Of a DNA stretch of 64,000 nt, positions 1 to 10,369 are shown in pieces. Within the stretch, counting starts at the first letter, position 1. Every line of letters begins with the position of its first letter. Both the position numbers and the translations under genes were made by a program. The stretch is taken from assembly GCF_024166365.1 (NCBI RefSeq), contig NC_064819.1, positions 206,609,293 through 206,673,292 on the forward strand, read 5' to 3'. This DNA is from Elephas maximus indicus (taxonomy: Eukaryota; Chordata; Mammalia; Proboscidea; Elephantidae). The notes below the pieces were generated by a model. That model ran no database searches. It was not told the DNA's origin and saw only the letters and a program-made list of their open reading frames with translations.

Positions 1-633
1 ATTGTACCAATGAACCAATGAGGAACATCATGATAAACGGAGAAAAGATTGAAATTGTCAAGGGTTTCGTTTTACTTGGATCCACAATCAACATCCATGG
101 AAGCAGCAGTCAAGAAATCAAAAGATGCATTGCATTGGGCAAATCTGCAAAGGACCTCTTCAAAGGGTTGAAGATCAAAGATGTCACCCTGAAGACTAAG
201 GTGCGCCTGACCCAAGCCATGGTATTTTCAATCCATCATATGCATGTGAAAGCTGGACAACGAATAAGGAAGACCGATGAAGAGTTGACGCCTTTGAATT
301 GTGTTGTTGGTGAAGAATATTGAATATACCGTGGACTGCCAAAAGAACGAACAAATCTGTCTTAGAAGTACAACCAGAATGCTCCTTAGAGGCAAGGATG
401 GTGAGACTGCATCTTACATACTTTGGACATGTTGTCAGGAGGGATCAGTCTCTGGAGAAGGACATCATGCTTGGCAGAGTACAGGGTCAGCGGAAAAGAG
501 GAAGACCCTCAACGAGGTGGATTGACACAGTGACTGCAACAGTGAGCTGAAGCATAACCGGGCAGTCTTTCGTTCTGTTGTGCATAGGGTCGCTATGAGT
601 TGGAACCGACTGGACGGCACCTAACAACAACAA
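1..633 (+). mobile_element. RTE (BovB-like) LINE, 3' end
   Basis: The 3' end of an RTE-clade LINE, cut by the window edge. Decayed frames read the C-terminal part of the reverse transcriptase ORF (LLGSTIN, PWTAKRTNKS, RKRGRPSTRWIDT), split by frameshifts near 230 and 310. The element ends with a 3' UTR and the tail cacctaacaacaacaac. The same protein segments recur in ten other copies in this window. It is a dead copy with no complete frame. Confidence 0.9.
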
Positions 634-1082
634 CAGTAGATTCAAAGGATTCTTTACCCGTATTTCCTAATAAGAGAATTATTTCATCTCTGCTTAAATG
701 CAAGGGTAAATGTAAATTCTGAATTTTGGTACATAAATAATTTGGTAAACAATTTTGCTATTAGGTTTTCATCAAAGCTTAGTTGTTGGGTGCTGGTAGT
801 ATTTCACTTCCTCCTAATTTATAAGTTCTTCTTTAGGGACTGCTTGTTCAGAATCAAAAGGATCCAGTGTTTAAAAGCCAAAGGCAGTTTAGTAATGGGA
901 ATTGTTTCTTAGTCCAGTCTGTAACACTTGAATTAAAGTACAGTATTTTGTAAATAGTTTATTTTGTAAATAGTTTAGCTAAACAATAAACAGTTTTTTT
1001 TTTCTTGTTTGTAGCTTTGAACTTTAGTCCAACTAATTTTTCTTGGAAAAAAAAAAAAACCTTATGGTTGGCGTTTTAAAAA
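634..1082. other. Unassigned AT-rich spacer
   Basis: Non-coding sequence between two RTE ends that point toward each other. It contains T- and A-runs (around 993-1003 and 1048-1060) and a short direct repeat of ttttgtaaatagttta near 945-976. I recognise no gene or repeat family. Confidence 0.4.
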
Positions 1083-1835
1083 CTTGTTGTTGTTGTTGTT
1101 AGGTGCTGATTCCTCCTGATAATGTGTCCAAAGGAGCATTCTGGTTGTACTTCTTCCAAGACAGCTTTGTTCATTCTTTTGGCAGTCCATGGTGTATTCA
1201 ATACTCTTCGCCAACACCACAGTTCAAAGGCATCAATTCTTCTTCCGTCTTCCTTATTCATTGTCCAGCTTTCACATGCATATGAAGCGATTGAAAATAT
1301 CATGGCTTGGGCCAGGCACACCTTAGTCTTCAAGGGGACATCTTTGCTTTTCAACACTTTAAAGAGGTCCTTTGCAGCAGATTTACCTAATGCAATGCAT
1401 CGTTTGATTTCTTGACTGCTGTTTCCCTGGGTGTTGATTGTGGATCCAAGTAAAATGAAATCCTCAACAACTTCAATCTTTTCTCCATTTATAATGATGT
1501 GGCTTATTGGTCCAGTCGTTTTCTTTATGTTGAGGTGCAATCTGTACTGAAGGCTGTGTTCTCTGTTCTTCATTTAGTAAGTGCTTCAAGTCCTCTTCAC
1601 TTTCAGCAGGTAAGGTTGTGTCATCTGCATAACGCAGGTTGTTAATTAGTCTTCCTTCAATCCTGATGCCCCGTTCTTAACATAGTCCAGCTTCTCAGAT
1701 TATTTGTTCAGCATACAGATTGAATAGGTATGGTGAAAGGATACAACCCTGACGCACACATATCCTGACTTTAAACCAATCGGTATCCCCTTGTTCTGTC
1801 TTCTTGTTCAGTGTGCTTCTTCAGCCTGTTTGGGG
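1083..1835 (-). mobile_element. RTE (BovB-like) LINE, 3' end, reverse
   Basis: An RTE copy on the minus strand; its tail reads as a gttgttgttgtt run at 1085-1100 on the plus strand. The extreme 3' UTR is shortened, so the tail joins almost directly to the reverse transcriptase C-terminal region. Minus-strand frames read LLGSTINTQGNSSQEIKR and ESWTMNKEDGRRIDAFELWC, homologous to the copy at 1-633. Decayed remnants of the RT catalytic region (around 1620-1800) follow. Confidence 0.9.
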
Positions 1836-2007
1836 GCTTTTCTAGGTCCTACTAACATATTAATTAATTAAGACAAATCTTGATAAACTAGGTTTATAGG
1901 TTTTTATACAGGTGCCATGCCTACAGGTGTTTTAACTGTAACTGTTCTCTCTTTTTTTATTGTGATTGCAAGTGGAATTATCATGGTCATGAATGAGAAT
2001 GGCATCC

Positions 2008-2700
2008 TTAAAGAATAATTGGGAAACTTACGATGATTGCAGGGGGCTTTGCCTTTGACTAGGGAGTAAAAGTGACTGTGAAGGTTTATCTTTTTCTTCA
2101 GGGTATTTAATTTTAAAAGGCATTTCTAAATGAGGTTTTCTCCCTTTCTTAACAGGGCAGTTAGGTTTAGAGTTTTACATAGAACTCATTGTTATTTCTA
2201 GGACTTCTTTAAGTATTTCTTGAGCCATCTTTTTTAAAGCAAGACTAGCCTGGGCATCTTTCCAGCCAATGTGTTATTTCTAGCTTGGTTGAGTTTATAG
2301 TTGCTGTGTGGCTCTAGGCCATTAATTTACTTATCAAGGAGTTTCTTTGGTTGGAGCTATTTTATGAGTCAAACCTGTTAGTCTTAGCAGGAAGAGTGAT
2401 TTTTCGGTAGACAAGTAAAAAGAAAGAAAAAAAAAAGGCTGGCAAAGAAGTAGAGGCAACTTTTACTAGGTGCCTAAAAATTAACTTTGTTAATTACTTA
2501 GAGCCTCCTTTTTTCCAATCCACTGCACAGAAAAGTTAATTTTTACTGAGTTCAAAATTTTCCCAGACCTGATACCAGCCTGAAACTCTATCTCTGACAA
2601 ATCACATAAACCTCCTACAGTCACTTTTACTCCCTAGTCAAAAGCAAAGCCCCCCTGAAATTGTCAAAAGTTTCCCAATCATCCTTTAAGGAAGCTATTT
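2008..2700. repeat. Imperfect inverted repeat with ~90-bp arms
   Basis: The segment 2008-2088 matches the reverse complement of 2605-2697 at roughly 80 percent. The core gactagggagtaaaagtgac is exact in both arms. The ~515-bp spacer has no recognised repeat or gene. The right arm adjoins the minus-strand retroviral sequence at 2710-4010, so both arms may be fragments of one endogenous retrovirus family in opposite orientation. Confidence 0.7.
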
Positions 2701-2709
2701 TTATGTGGC

Positions 2710-3324
2710 CATTAAGCAACAATCGCCTGTCTTACCAGAGCTTCAGCACATGCAACTCTAAGTTCAGGGATCTGCAGATACAACCACGTGTCACTAGATG
2801 GCATGAAAACTTCACCTTTGAGTAATCTTAAAGATGAACCACCTGAGTAGAGAATTACTTTGAGCTTTTCCAAAACCACAAAGAAATACTCTTCGAAAAT
2901 AGATCTACCTCTGTACTGACTGAGATGTTCAAATTTAAACAACACAAGTAAAAACTTACCAAGATGTCTGAGGAAATCCAAACAGAAAAACAAGTGAAAG
3001 CTTGCTGAGAGGTCCAAGAAAATCTGGACAGAGAAACAAGTGAAAGCTTACTGGGACGTTCAAGACATTCCAGACAGAAAAACACAAGTAAAAGTGTGCT
3101 GGGACAAAAAAACACAACAAAAGGCTTAATAAAAAAATCTCAGAGAAACGCTCCATAAATTATGGGATTCAAATCCAAGAGCACTTACTTTCATGGGGTC
3201 TCCGGGGGTTGGTAGATAAGGTAGGGCACAAAGGGACCTGTTGCTGGCCTGCTCCGATCCTTGACCCTTCAAAGTTCCCACTGCAGGAAGATGGCTTTGG
3301 ATCCCATCTTCATTGCCAAAATGT
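2710..3324 (-). mobile_element. Endogenous retrovirus leader/internal fragment
   Basis: Sequence lying inside the LTR at 3325 onward when read on the minus strand. It includes a block of 46-48 bp tandem units (2917-3104). The short minus-strand open frames over the repeats are low-complexity Phe/Leu/Ser translations and not convincing proteins. No gag, pol or env motif is visible. Assignment rests on position next to the LTR-like end. Confidence 0.5.
2917..3104 (-). repeat. Tandem repeat, ~47-bp unit, about four copies
   Basis: On the minus strand a unit of the form CAGYAAGCTTTCACTTGT, then a C/T-rich stretch, GGATTTYCTTGGAC and CTCT, recurs about every 46-48 bp. The copies differ at roughly 15-25 percent of positions, so the array is old. 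Confidence 0.75.
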
Positions 3325-4010
3325 TGTGGGGGAAAAACTCAGACTCAAATTTAATTAAAAGAGATTTTATTAAGCCAAGACAAAGACAATCATTGCCATG
3401 AGGGCCCCACTAGTGTGCACCAGGCTAGCAGAATCAACTGAATCACAAGCAGGGAGTAATATACTGTTACAGAAGGAAGTAAAGCTACATTATTGTCAAA
3501 AGTGGGATAAAAAAGTAAGACCTTAATAATGATTGGTTTATAGAACTTTGTTCACTAGCTGCCTACTTAGTGACATTACACTGATTGGTGACTTACAAGT
3601 TTTATTTTAAGACTCCTTGGGAACAAATCATAGAGATGAGCTGTTTGGGTTCAGGGTCCTTTGGAAACAAGCTGTCAAAATTCTGATTGGTGCTTGCTGA
3701 GGTAAGATAGCTACTACTTATTGATATGGGTTTTTTGTTGGTGAATTGCCATTTAGTTACCATAAAGATTTCACAGAGAAGCCACAGGACCTTCTTCTCT
3801 GCAAATTTAGGAGTTACATAAAATTTCCTTGGCTTTGTTACAAGGAGAAGCCACATTCCCTTAGATACCAGAAAACAGACAGAACTGCCCTAACTAGTTT
3901 CATTTCTGGTTCTTCTGGTTTTCTAAAGAGAGTGAATTTGAAGTCTGGACCCCACTTCAGCTTCTCTTACTTAGGTCAGATACCTCATGATAATTTTTTT
4001 GGGGGGTCTC
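3325..4010 (-). mobile_element. Retroviral LTR, probable gammaretrovirus-like (ERV1)
   Basis: On the minus strand the element has an AATAAA signal near 3370 (plus strand gattttattaagcc) and then a T/C-rich segment ending in CCCCCACA at 3325, the usual LTR 3' terminus. Putative leader sequence follows. The other LTR end was not located with certainty (between about 3990 and 4110). Family assignment is inference; a sequence database match is needed. Confidence 0.5.
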
Positions 4011-4199
4011 CATATCAGAGTTCACTAGATTTTTCTAGTTCTTGATAGGCAGCTTCTGGACTTTAGAGGAGAATCAGTCATTCCCCTGGATTGGGAAAAA
4101 TCATCCTTTGTCTCCCCTCCACTGAGTTCTTAGCCTTCTTCCTGTCTGCCTCCCCAAGCTGTTCCAGCGCCCAGTGACAGGACAGCACCAAAGAGTGAC

Positions 4200-4440
4200 T
4201 GAAGGAAAAGGAAAATCACGATCACTGAGCACTCTTGTGATCTGGAGACTATATGAGGTGTTTTATACATATTATCTCTTTTAATCTTTAAAAATCCCCT
4301 GCAAGGTACCCCTCCCACTTTTCCAAACGAGGAAACCAAGGCTCTCAGGAGTCATAATGGCCAGAAGTAATAGAACTGGAATTTGAAGTCTGGTATGACT
4401 GGATCCAAAGCCATGGTCCTGCCACATGGCCTACTTTTCC
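4200..4440 (+). repeat. MIR-type SINE, old
   Basis: Shows the MIR signature order: tail of an increased-threshold clause, ttttatacatattatctctttta, then aaatcccctgcaaggta, a gaggaaaccaaggctc core and a diverged 3' half. Heavily mutated, as expected for a mammal-wide repeat. Confidence 0.6.
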
Positions 4441-4489
4441 TAGGAATAACAGAAATTGGCCCACAGGGAAATAGTCAAGATTTGGAACT

Positions 4490-5345
4490 GGGTCTCCCAC
4501 ATGCTGTTGCATTCATTTTATTCTAACTAAACTCATCTTGCTCACTAAACCTGCTTCTCCTTCTGCACATGTGTTTTTATTTGTTGTCAATGCTGTCCAC
4601 CCAGGCACTCAAGCTAAAGACCTAAACATCATTCTTGTTCTTTCCCTTATTCCCACCTCTCTACTCCACACACAATGAATAGATCTCCAAGTCCTGTCCC
4701 TTTTACCCCCGGAATGTTAATCCATTCTGTCTCTTCCCGTTAATCCAGTCACCACCACCTTAGTTCAAGCCATTATTATCTTCCCTTTGGGCAATTGCAG
4801 CAGCTTCCTAAACGGTGTGTCTGTTTCTAGTTCTGTGCGCCAGAGCCATTCTCAACACAGTTTCGGGGGACTGATCTAAAACGCAGCCTGATTACATCAA
4901 TTCTAATATAAAACCTTTCTCTGTTTATAGGATTGCCTACAGGAAAAAGTTCCAGCAGCCAAGGTCCTCTGGGGTCTAGTTCCTGCCTTTCTCTGCAGCA
5001 TATGCATCTCTCCAATTGTCACGCCCTTTGTGCTCCAACAACATTAAACCAAAAAAGAACTAAACCCTTTGCTATAAGAGTTGATTCCGACTCATAATGA
5101 CCCTACAGGGCAGAGTAGAACTGCCCCATAGGGTTTCCAAGGAGTGGCTGGTAGATTCGAACTGCCAACCGTTTTGGTTAGCAGCCATAGCTTTTAACCA
5201 CTGTACCACTAGGACTCCCCAACAACACTAGGGGGTCACACATTCCCATGCAAATAACGCAGGTTTTCATCTTTCTTTGCTCAAGCTAGTCCATGTGCCT
5301 GAGTGCCCTGCTCTTGGCTTGGCAAATTCTTATCATTTAAAAGTC
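4490..5345 (+). repeat. L2 LINE fragment, interrupted by an AfroSINE
   Basis: Pyrimidine-rich, diverged L2-like sequence, including the ORF2 3' region with aaaacgcagcctgattacatca and a segment near ctcctgccctgctcttggct. It is split by the SINE at 5051-5219. The flanks aacaacatta and aacaacacta resemble a target-site duplication. Confidence 0.55.
5051..5219 (-). mobile_element. AfroSINE, deletion subtype
   Basis: Full-length minus-strand copy lacking the ~45-bp block between tRNA-related head and body. The plus strand reads tail, gattccgactcataatgacc, cagagtagaactgcccca and the complement of the tRNA-like head. Confidence 0.9.
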
Positions 5346-5377
5346 ATGTGAAATGACTAAAGAAAAAGATTGACAAC

Positions 5378-5905
5378 TGTTATGTATTGAATTGTGTCCT
5401 CCCAAAATGTGTGTCAACTTGGCTAGGCCATGATTCTCCATATTGTGTGTTCGTCCACCATTTTGTCATCTAATGTGATTTTCCTATGTGCTGTAAATCC
5501 TACCTGTATGATGTTAATGACGCAGGATTAGTGGCAGTTACGTTAACGAGACAAGACTCAATCTACAAGATTAGGCTGTGTCTTAAGTCACTCTCTTTTG
5601 AGATACAAAAGAGAGAAGTGAGTAGAGAGACATGGGGACCTCATACCACCAAGAAAGCAGCGCCAGGAGCAGATTGCCATCCTTGAGCTCAAAGCTTCTG
5701 CAGTGAGAAGCTCCTGGACCAGAGGGAAGATTGACAACAAGGACCTTCCTCCAGAACTGACAGAGAGAGAAAGCTTTCTCCTAGAGCTGGCACACTAAAT
5801 TTGGACTTTGAGCCTCCTAAACTGTGAGAGAGTAAATTTCTCTTTGTTAAAGTCATCCACTTGTGGTATTTCTGTTTTAGCAGCACTGGATAACCAAGAC
5901 AACAA
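5378..5905 (+). mobile_element. MaLR-type LTR
   Basis: Begins TGTTATGTATTGAATTGTGTC and ends near gataaccaagacaaca. Near its 3' end it has the MaLR pattern ggactttgagcctcctaaac, ctgtgagagagtaaatttct and ttgttaaagtcatccac. Same family as 7255-7844 and, in reverse, 20751-21286 and 23474-23994. Confidence 0.8.
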
Positions 5906-5969
5906 CATACAAAAATTCAATACTAAAACACACCATTATAAAAAAAAAAAGACAGGGTATATTGGAAGG

Positions 5970-6510
5970 ATATATTTGCAACATATGTAACAAATGAGTG
6001 ATATCCAGAATATATAGAGAGCTCAAAACTCACCCCAAAAATAGCCAAACATAAAAGCGGGCAAATGTTGTCAGTAGACAGTTCACAAAAGTGGAAATGC
6101 AGACGTTTCATTCATTTCCAAAAGATGCTCAGACTTTGTCTCCTTGGCAACAAAAGATGTGCAAATTAAAATGAGATCCCTTTTTTTTTGCTTATCAGTT
6201 TGGCAAACATTTTAAATATCGATACTATACAATATTTGGTAAAGTCACAGCCCTGTTGTATACCTTTTTGGAAGGTAGTTTGACAATAAGTCGAGATTTA
6301 AAATTACCCTTTGACCCAACAGTTGCAGTTCCAGGATTCCTTCCCCACCCCTACCCCCAAATACTTGGCAGAAGTGTGTACAAATAAATGTCCAAGATTA
6401 TTTATTACATCACTGTTTGGAAAGTAACAGGAGAAAGGTTATACTACGGAACAATCATTTAAAAGAATGAGATAGAACTGTATGTTTTGACATGGATTCG
6501 TTGCTGTTTG
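5970..6510 (+). repeat. Old L1 LINE, ORF2 3' part
   Basis: Decayed L1 ORF2 end: gtggaaatgcagacg, gcaaattaaaatgagatccc and cctttgacccaacagttgca are recognisable L1 segments. It resumes at about 6988-7254 after an intervening older repeat. No open frame survives. Confidence 0.7.
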
Positions 6511-6514
6511 TTTA

Positions 6515-6985
6515 TATGTGTATGAGTTATCTATTGTTGTTTAACAGATCACCCTAAAATTTAGCAGTTAAGACAACAAACATCTTTCAGTTTCTGTGGG
6601 TTGGGGATCTAGGAGCAGCTTAGGGTCTTTCATGAGGTTGCAGTTAAGCTCTCAGCGGGGGCTGTAGACATCTTAGGCTCATCTGGGGCTAAAGGATCAG
6701 CTTCCAGTCACTTACATCGTTGTTGGCCTTAAGTGTTTACTATGTGCGGCTCCACTGGATGGCTGAGTGTCCTCACAACATGGCACCTGGCTTCCTCTAG
6801 ATTGCGTGATCCAAGAGAGAGACAACCCAACTGAAAGCTCAGTCTTTTATAATCTAACCTCAGACAAGTGACAGATCATCACCCAGATCAAGCATGGTGT
6901 AATGTGGGAGGAGTTAACACAAGGGTATGAATACGAGGAAGCGGGAGATCATTGGGGGCTATCTTGGAGAATGGTTACCACATTA
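6515..6985 (+). repeat. Ancient mammalian interspersed repeat (family not assigned)
   Basis: Runs from gagttatctattgttgttta, through cagtttctgtgggttgggga and gtgatccaagagagaga, to ggctatcttggagaatggtt. I recognise this order as a widespread mammalian repeat but cannot name the family with confidence. It interrupts L1 sequence. Confidence 0.6.
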
Positions 6986-6987
6986 TG

Positions 6988-7254
6988 TATTTAAAAGTAG
7001 CAAATTACAGACAAATGCGTAAGGTATCCTGACTTTGTTTAAACAAAGGCGGGGGGAGGGTGGGGTGTACATGTGTATAAAATTCATACAAAAAGATGAA
7101 AAGATTCCACACTAAACTCTTAACTATAGTAGCTTCTGTGTAGTGGAGTAGGTGTGGGGTTTGCAGTGGGGGATATTGGACATAGTATGTTCACTTATTT
7201 ATGAAGTTTGTTTTCCTTTTATATACTACAATGAACATGTGTTACTTTTGCAAT
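6988..7254 (+). repeat. Old L1 LINE, 3' UTR continuation
   Basis: Continuation of the L1 copy at 5970-6510: aaggcggggggagggtgggg, then a diverged 3' end with tgaacatgtgttacttttgc. Confidence 0.6.
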
Positions 7255-7844
7255 TGTTATGGATTGAATAGTGTCCCCCAAATATAAGTGTTATAAATCC
7301 TAACCTCTAAGCTGTGGTGGGGCCCTGGTGGCACAGTGGTTAGGAGCTACGACTGCTAACCAAAAGGTCAGCAGTTCAAATCCACCAGCCGCTCCTTGGA
7401 AACCCTGCAGTTCTACTCTGTGCTATAGGGTTGCTATGAGTCAGAATCACTCTGATGGCAACAGGTTTGGTTTTTTTTTTTTTTTTATGCCTATGGTTAT
7501 AATCCCATTTGGGAATGGGTTGTCATTGTTATGTTAATAAGGCAGGATTAGTATAGGGTGTGTCCTGAGTTAATTTCCTTTAAGATATAAAGGAGATTAA
7601 ACGAACAGGGAAAGAAGCTGAGATGGGGAAGAAAGGCCAAGTCACATGAAGATTGCCCAGGAACAGAAGCTCAGAAGAGACAAGGACCTTCTAGAGCCAA
7701 CACAGAGAAAAAACTTTCCCCTAGGGCCAGCCCCCTGAATTTGGACTTTTAGCCTCCTAAACTGTGAGAAAATAAATTTTTGTTTGTTAAAGCCACCCAC
7801 TTTTGGTATTTATGTTATAGCAGCATGAGATAACTAAGACAACA
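7255..7844 (+). mobile_element. MaLR-type LTR containing an AfroSINE
   Basis: Starts TTGTTATGGATTGAATAGTG and ends near gataactaagacaacaa, like 5378-5905. The SINE at 7319-7486 splits it about 60 bp from its start. The SINE therefore inserted after the LTR. Confidence 0.8.
7319..7486 (+). mobile_element. AfroSINE, deletion subtype, inside an LTR
   Basis: tRNA-like head with a B-box-like segment (ggtcagcagttcaaatcc), body gttctactctgtgctatagg and a T-rich end. About 12 bp of the usual tatggggcag block is missing. Confidence 0.9.
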
Positions 7845-7867
7845 ATTAATAAATTAAAATATTCAAA

Positions 7868-8181
7868 AAAGCCCATATTTCCCTCTCTAGGAAGTCTTCT
7901 CTGATAACCCTCTCGAGCTGACTTAATTGCCCTCCTCAGTGCTACCCTCTTTCCTGCCACAAGACCCCATTGATGCGTTAGCTTCATTGTATTGCCTCAC
8001 CCCCAGCTGTGAATCCCTGAGGACAAAGATGAGTGCTCATCTTGAAATGCTCTGTGGCTCAGAGACTGCCTAGCACAAAATACTTGCTCTATGTGCTCTA
8101 TGTGTTTGTTTTTGAGTCGGAACTGACTCAACAGCAGTGGGTAGGAGTGGATGTGTTTGTTGAATGAACAAATGAATGAAC
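7868..8181 (+). repeat. L2 LINE, 3' end
   Basis: Has the L2 end pattern: gaagtcttctctgataaccc, gtgaatccctgaggacaaag, agactgcctagcacaaaata and tgttgaatgaacaaatgaat. A 41-bp foreign insert sits at 8110-8150. Confidence 0.75.
8110..8150 (+). mobile_element. 41-bp SINE/RTE tail insertion with 10-bp target-site duplication
   Basis: Only the extreme 3' end of an AfroSINE/RTE-type element (gagtcggaactgactcaaca) is present. It is flanked by perfect copies of atgtgtttgt at 8100-8109 and 8151-8160, inside the L2 3' end. This is a severely 5'-truncated retrotransposition event. Confidence 0.8.
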
Positions 8182-8877
8182 TAAGAGATTTATTTAACAC
8201 TGTTAATGTTTATTGAGTAGCTCCAAAGATATGGAGCTTGAGTCTGACCCCTGATACCTTGATACTAGTAGATTAAATAGCTATTTGACCTTCAGATTTG
8301 CAGTCTTGCTAATTAACCTTGCTAAACACAGTACTCTCGTTTTTCCCACTTTTCTTTAGAAGCTTTCTTAGTAACTATGTGGGAGATGAGGTTAAAATTA
8401 AAAAAAAAAAAGAAAGAAAATGAAAGTTTTAATGGGAAAGAAGTGTTTGTAATAAAGTAGAGAAAATTTATTCTGCTTCATGTCACTGTACATTTCAAAT
8501 ATCAAGCTAAATTTTCTTGCCTAAATGAGAAAGGATAAGATAGCTGAATCAGCCCCAAATCTTTTACCTGATGTTAGTATCACAAATGGAAGCAATTATA
8601 ATTTTTGGGAGAAGTGAATCGTTCCAAAACTAGGTCTGTGCAGGCAATTCTTTATTATATTCACTTAAGTTGGTTTGAAGCAACCAACCTTTAACTGAAA
8701 TGGTCCCAAGAAGCAGAAATCCGTTATGCGCTGATGTTTTTAAAAAGTTAATTTTCAAAGAATTTTTCTCTGAGTATTCTTTGAATATAGTTATGCCACA
8801 CACATACACATAATTTGAACTGCTGCTTCAGGCCTCGTGATCTCCTAAAGAAATAACATCAACCAGGTGTGGATTAT
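8182..8877. other. Unassigned non-coding stretch
   Basis: AT-rich sequence with an A-run at 8399-8411. I saw no gene, recognised repeat family or RNA gene here. Confidence 0.4.
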
Positions 8878-9375
8878 CCACTATGCAAGGTAAGCATAGT
8901 GTTTACCTTGCTTACCAGGTCATCTGTAGTGAACAGTTTCACATTTTTTTCACCATATCAAAGATTCTGCTTCTCAGCTGGCATCTGTTTTTCTTCCAAC
9001 CTCACAGCACCTCCCTACAGAATTAAATCCTCTTTTCAAATTTACAATCCTTGACAGGGGTGGATGACCCTGTAAGCCCAGGTTTACTTGTGTTTACTTA
9101 CTAATCTGGAGCCCTGGTCGCATAGTGGCTAAAAGCTCAGCTGTTAACCAAAAGGTGGGAGTTCAAATCCACCAGCTGCTCGTTGGAAGCTCTATGGGGC
9201 AGTTCTGCTCCGTCCAATAGGATCACTATGAGTCGGAACCGACTTGACGGCACCTAACAACAACAATTTACTAATCTGGAGTGAACAATTTCACATATGA
9301 ATTGTGTGAAATTGTTCACTACAGATGATCTGGTAAACAAGGTAAGCACCATGCTTACCTTGCCTATTGGTTAAT
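8878..9375. mobile_element. Fold-back element with ~65-bp terminal inverted repeats
   Basis: The left end (about 8878-8945, from aaggtaagcatagtgtttac through gtagtgaacagtttcacat) is closely matched by the reverse complement of about 9303-9375. Each arm also contains a shorter palindrome of ggtaagca and tgcttacc. The body is non-coding, so this looks like a non-autonomous DNA-type or fold-back element. It was later split by the AfroSINE at 9108-9266. Confidence 0.7.
9108..9266 (+). mobile_element. AfroSINE, deletion subtype, with target-site duplication
   Basis: Full-length copy ending cacctaacaacaacaa, the same tail as the RTE LINE. The flanking duplication ttactaatctgga occurs just before (about 9098-9110) and after (about 9268-9280), so the insertion boundaries are clear. 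Confidence 0.95.
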
Positions 9376-9579
9376 CTGCCCCTACCTCAACACTTGAAAA
9401 ACAGAGTTCCTGAAATGGCCAATCAATCCTGTGTAAACTACAAATTCTAGCAACAAAAACCAAGAGTTCGCTGGGGAACAGGGACTCCTGTTTTCAGTGT
9501 AAGGCTTTCCAGTGCTTTTCCTGGAAAGTTGGCACAGTGGGGCATCAGTAGACAATTTCCTGAGTGCCCACCTCTGAGA

Positions 9580-9733
9580 GAGAGGGAAGGGGAAGCACTT
9601 GGCCTATCAGGTGGTGGACTGGTTGAGACTGAGTTCTCTTCCATCATAATGAGCAGGAGAGGGAAGGGGAGGCGCTGGGCCCATCAGGTGGTGGACTGGT
9701 TGAGACTGAGCTCTCGCCCATCATAATGAGCAC
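9580..9733. repeat. Tandem duplication, two 77-bp units
   Basis: Unit 1 (9580-9656) and unit 2 (9657-9733) both run from gagagggaagggga to atcataatgagca and share an exact central block, caggtggtggactggttgag. They differ by a handful of substitutions. Confidence 0.9.
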
Positions 9734-10369
9734 CCACCACCCATATATTTGGCCCTGATGGAGGGGTGCAATGATGCTGCTGAACCCTGCTGTACACTTG
9801 TATTTTTCAGTTGCAGTAATAATTATCACAGCTTCAAGTGCCGTGTTTTCAGCATAAAGGTGGAGATAAAGAATAGAAACCAGAAGACTGCCTCAAGAAT
9901 TGGATCCTGTGTATTCGTAAGGCAATGTCGTGTAGCGTTTTAAAGGTTAGGGAGGTTGGGCTCCCTGCGGGGTTGAGAGTCTAAGAGAAGAAAATGGCTG
10001 GCAGTGAACGAAAGGAGAGGTGGAGCGCATGAACCTCAAGCTCTCTCTCTCTCACCTAAAAGCGGCCCCGGCCGTAATTTCTAAGTAGGGCAAAAACTAA
10101 ACGGTGCCTGGAGGTCAGCGGTGACCTTGGCTGAGGGAACCCCTCTGCTGGTGCTGAGTTTACGAAGGGTCCGGATGATCCTTTCCAGGGAACTGAATTC
10201 AGATGAAAGGGTCACGGAGGTCTTACGCCAGCAGAAAATAAAAATTCCTCTTTTCCTTAGCCAGATGGGAAGCAAACAGTTCACAGTTCCTGTAGGGTAA
10301 AAGGGTGCACTGGCCCGGGGAGATAAGATGGAGGGGGTGTGTAGTTCCTCTCTGGCTGCCCTCCTCCCT
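9734..10369. other. Unassigned stretch upstream of the CpG island
   Basis: Single-copy-looking sequence with CpG density rising toward 10370. It may hold distal promoter elements of SLC35D3; none can be named with confidence. Confidence 0.35.

Noticed and set aside
2917..3104. CRISPR-like array
   Set aside because: Repeat units are directly adjacent without unique spacers, diverged and next to a retroviral LTR in a mammalian genome.
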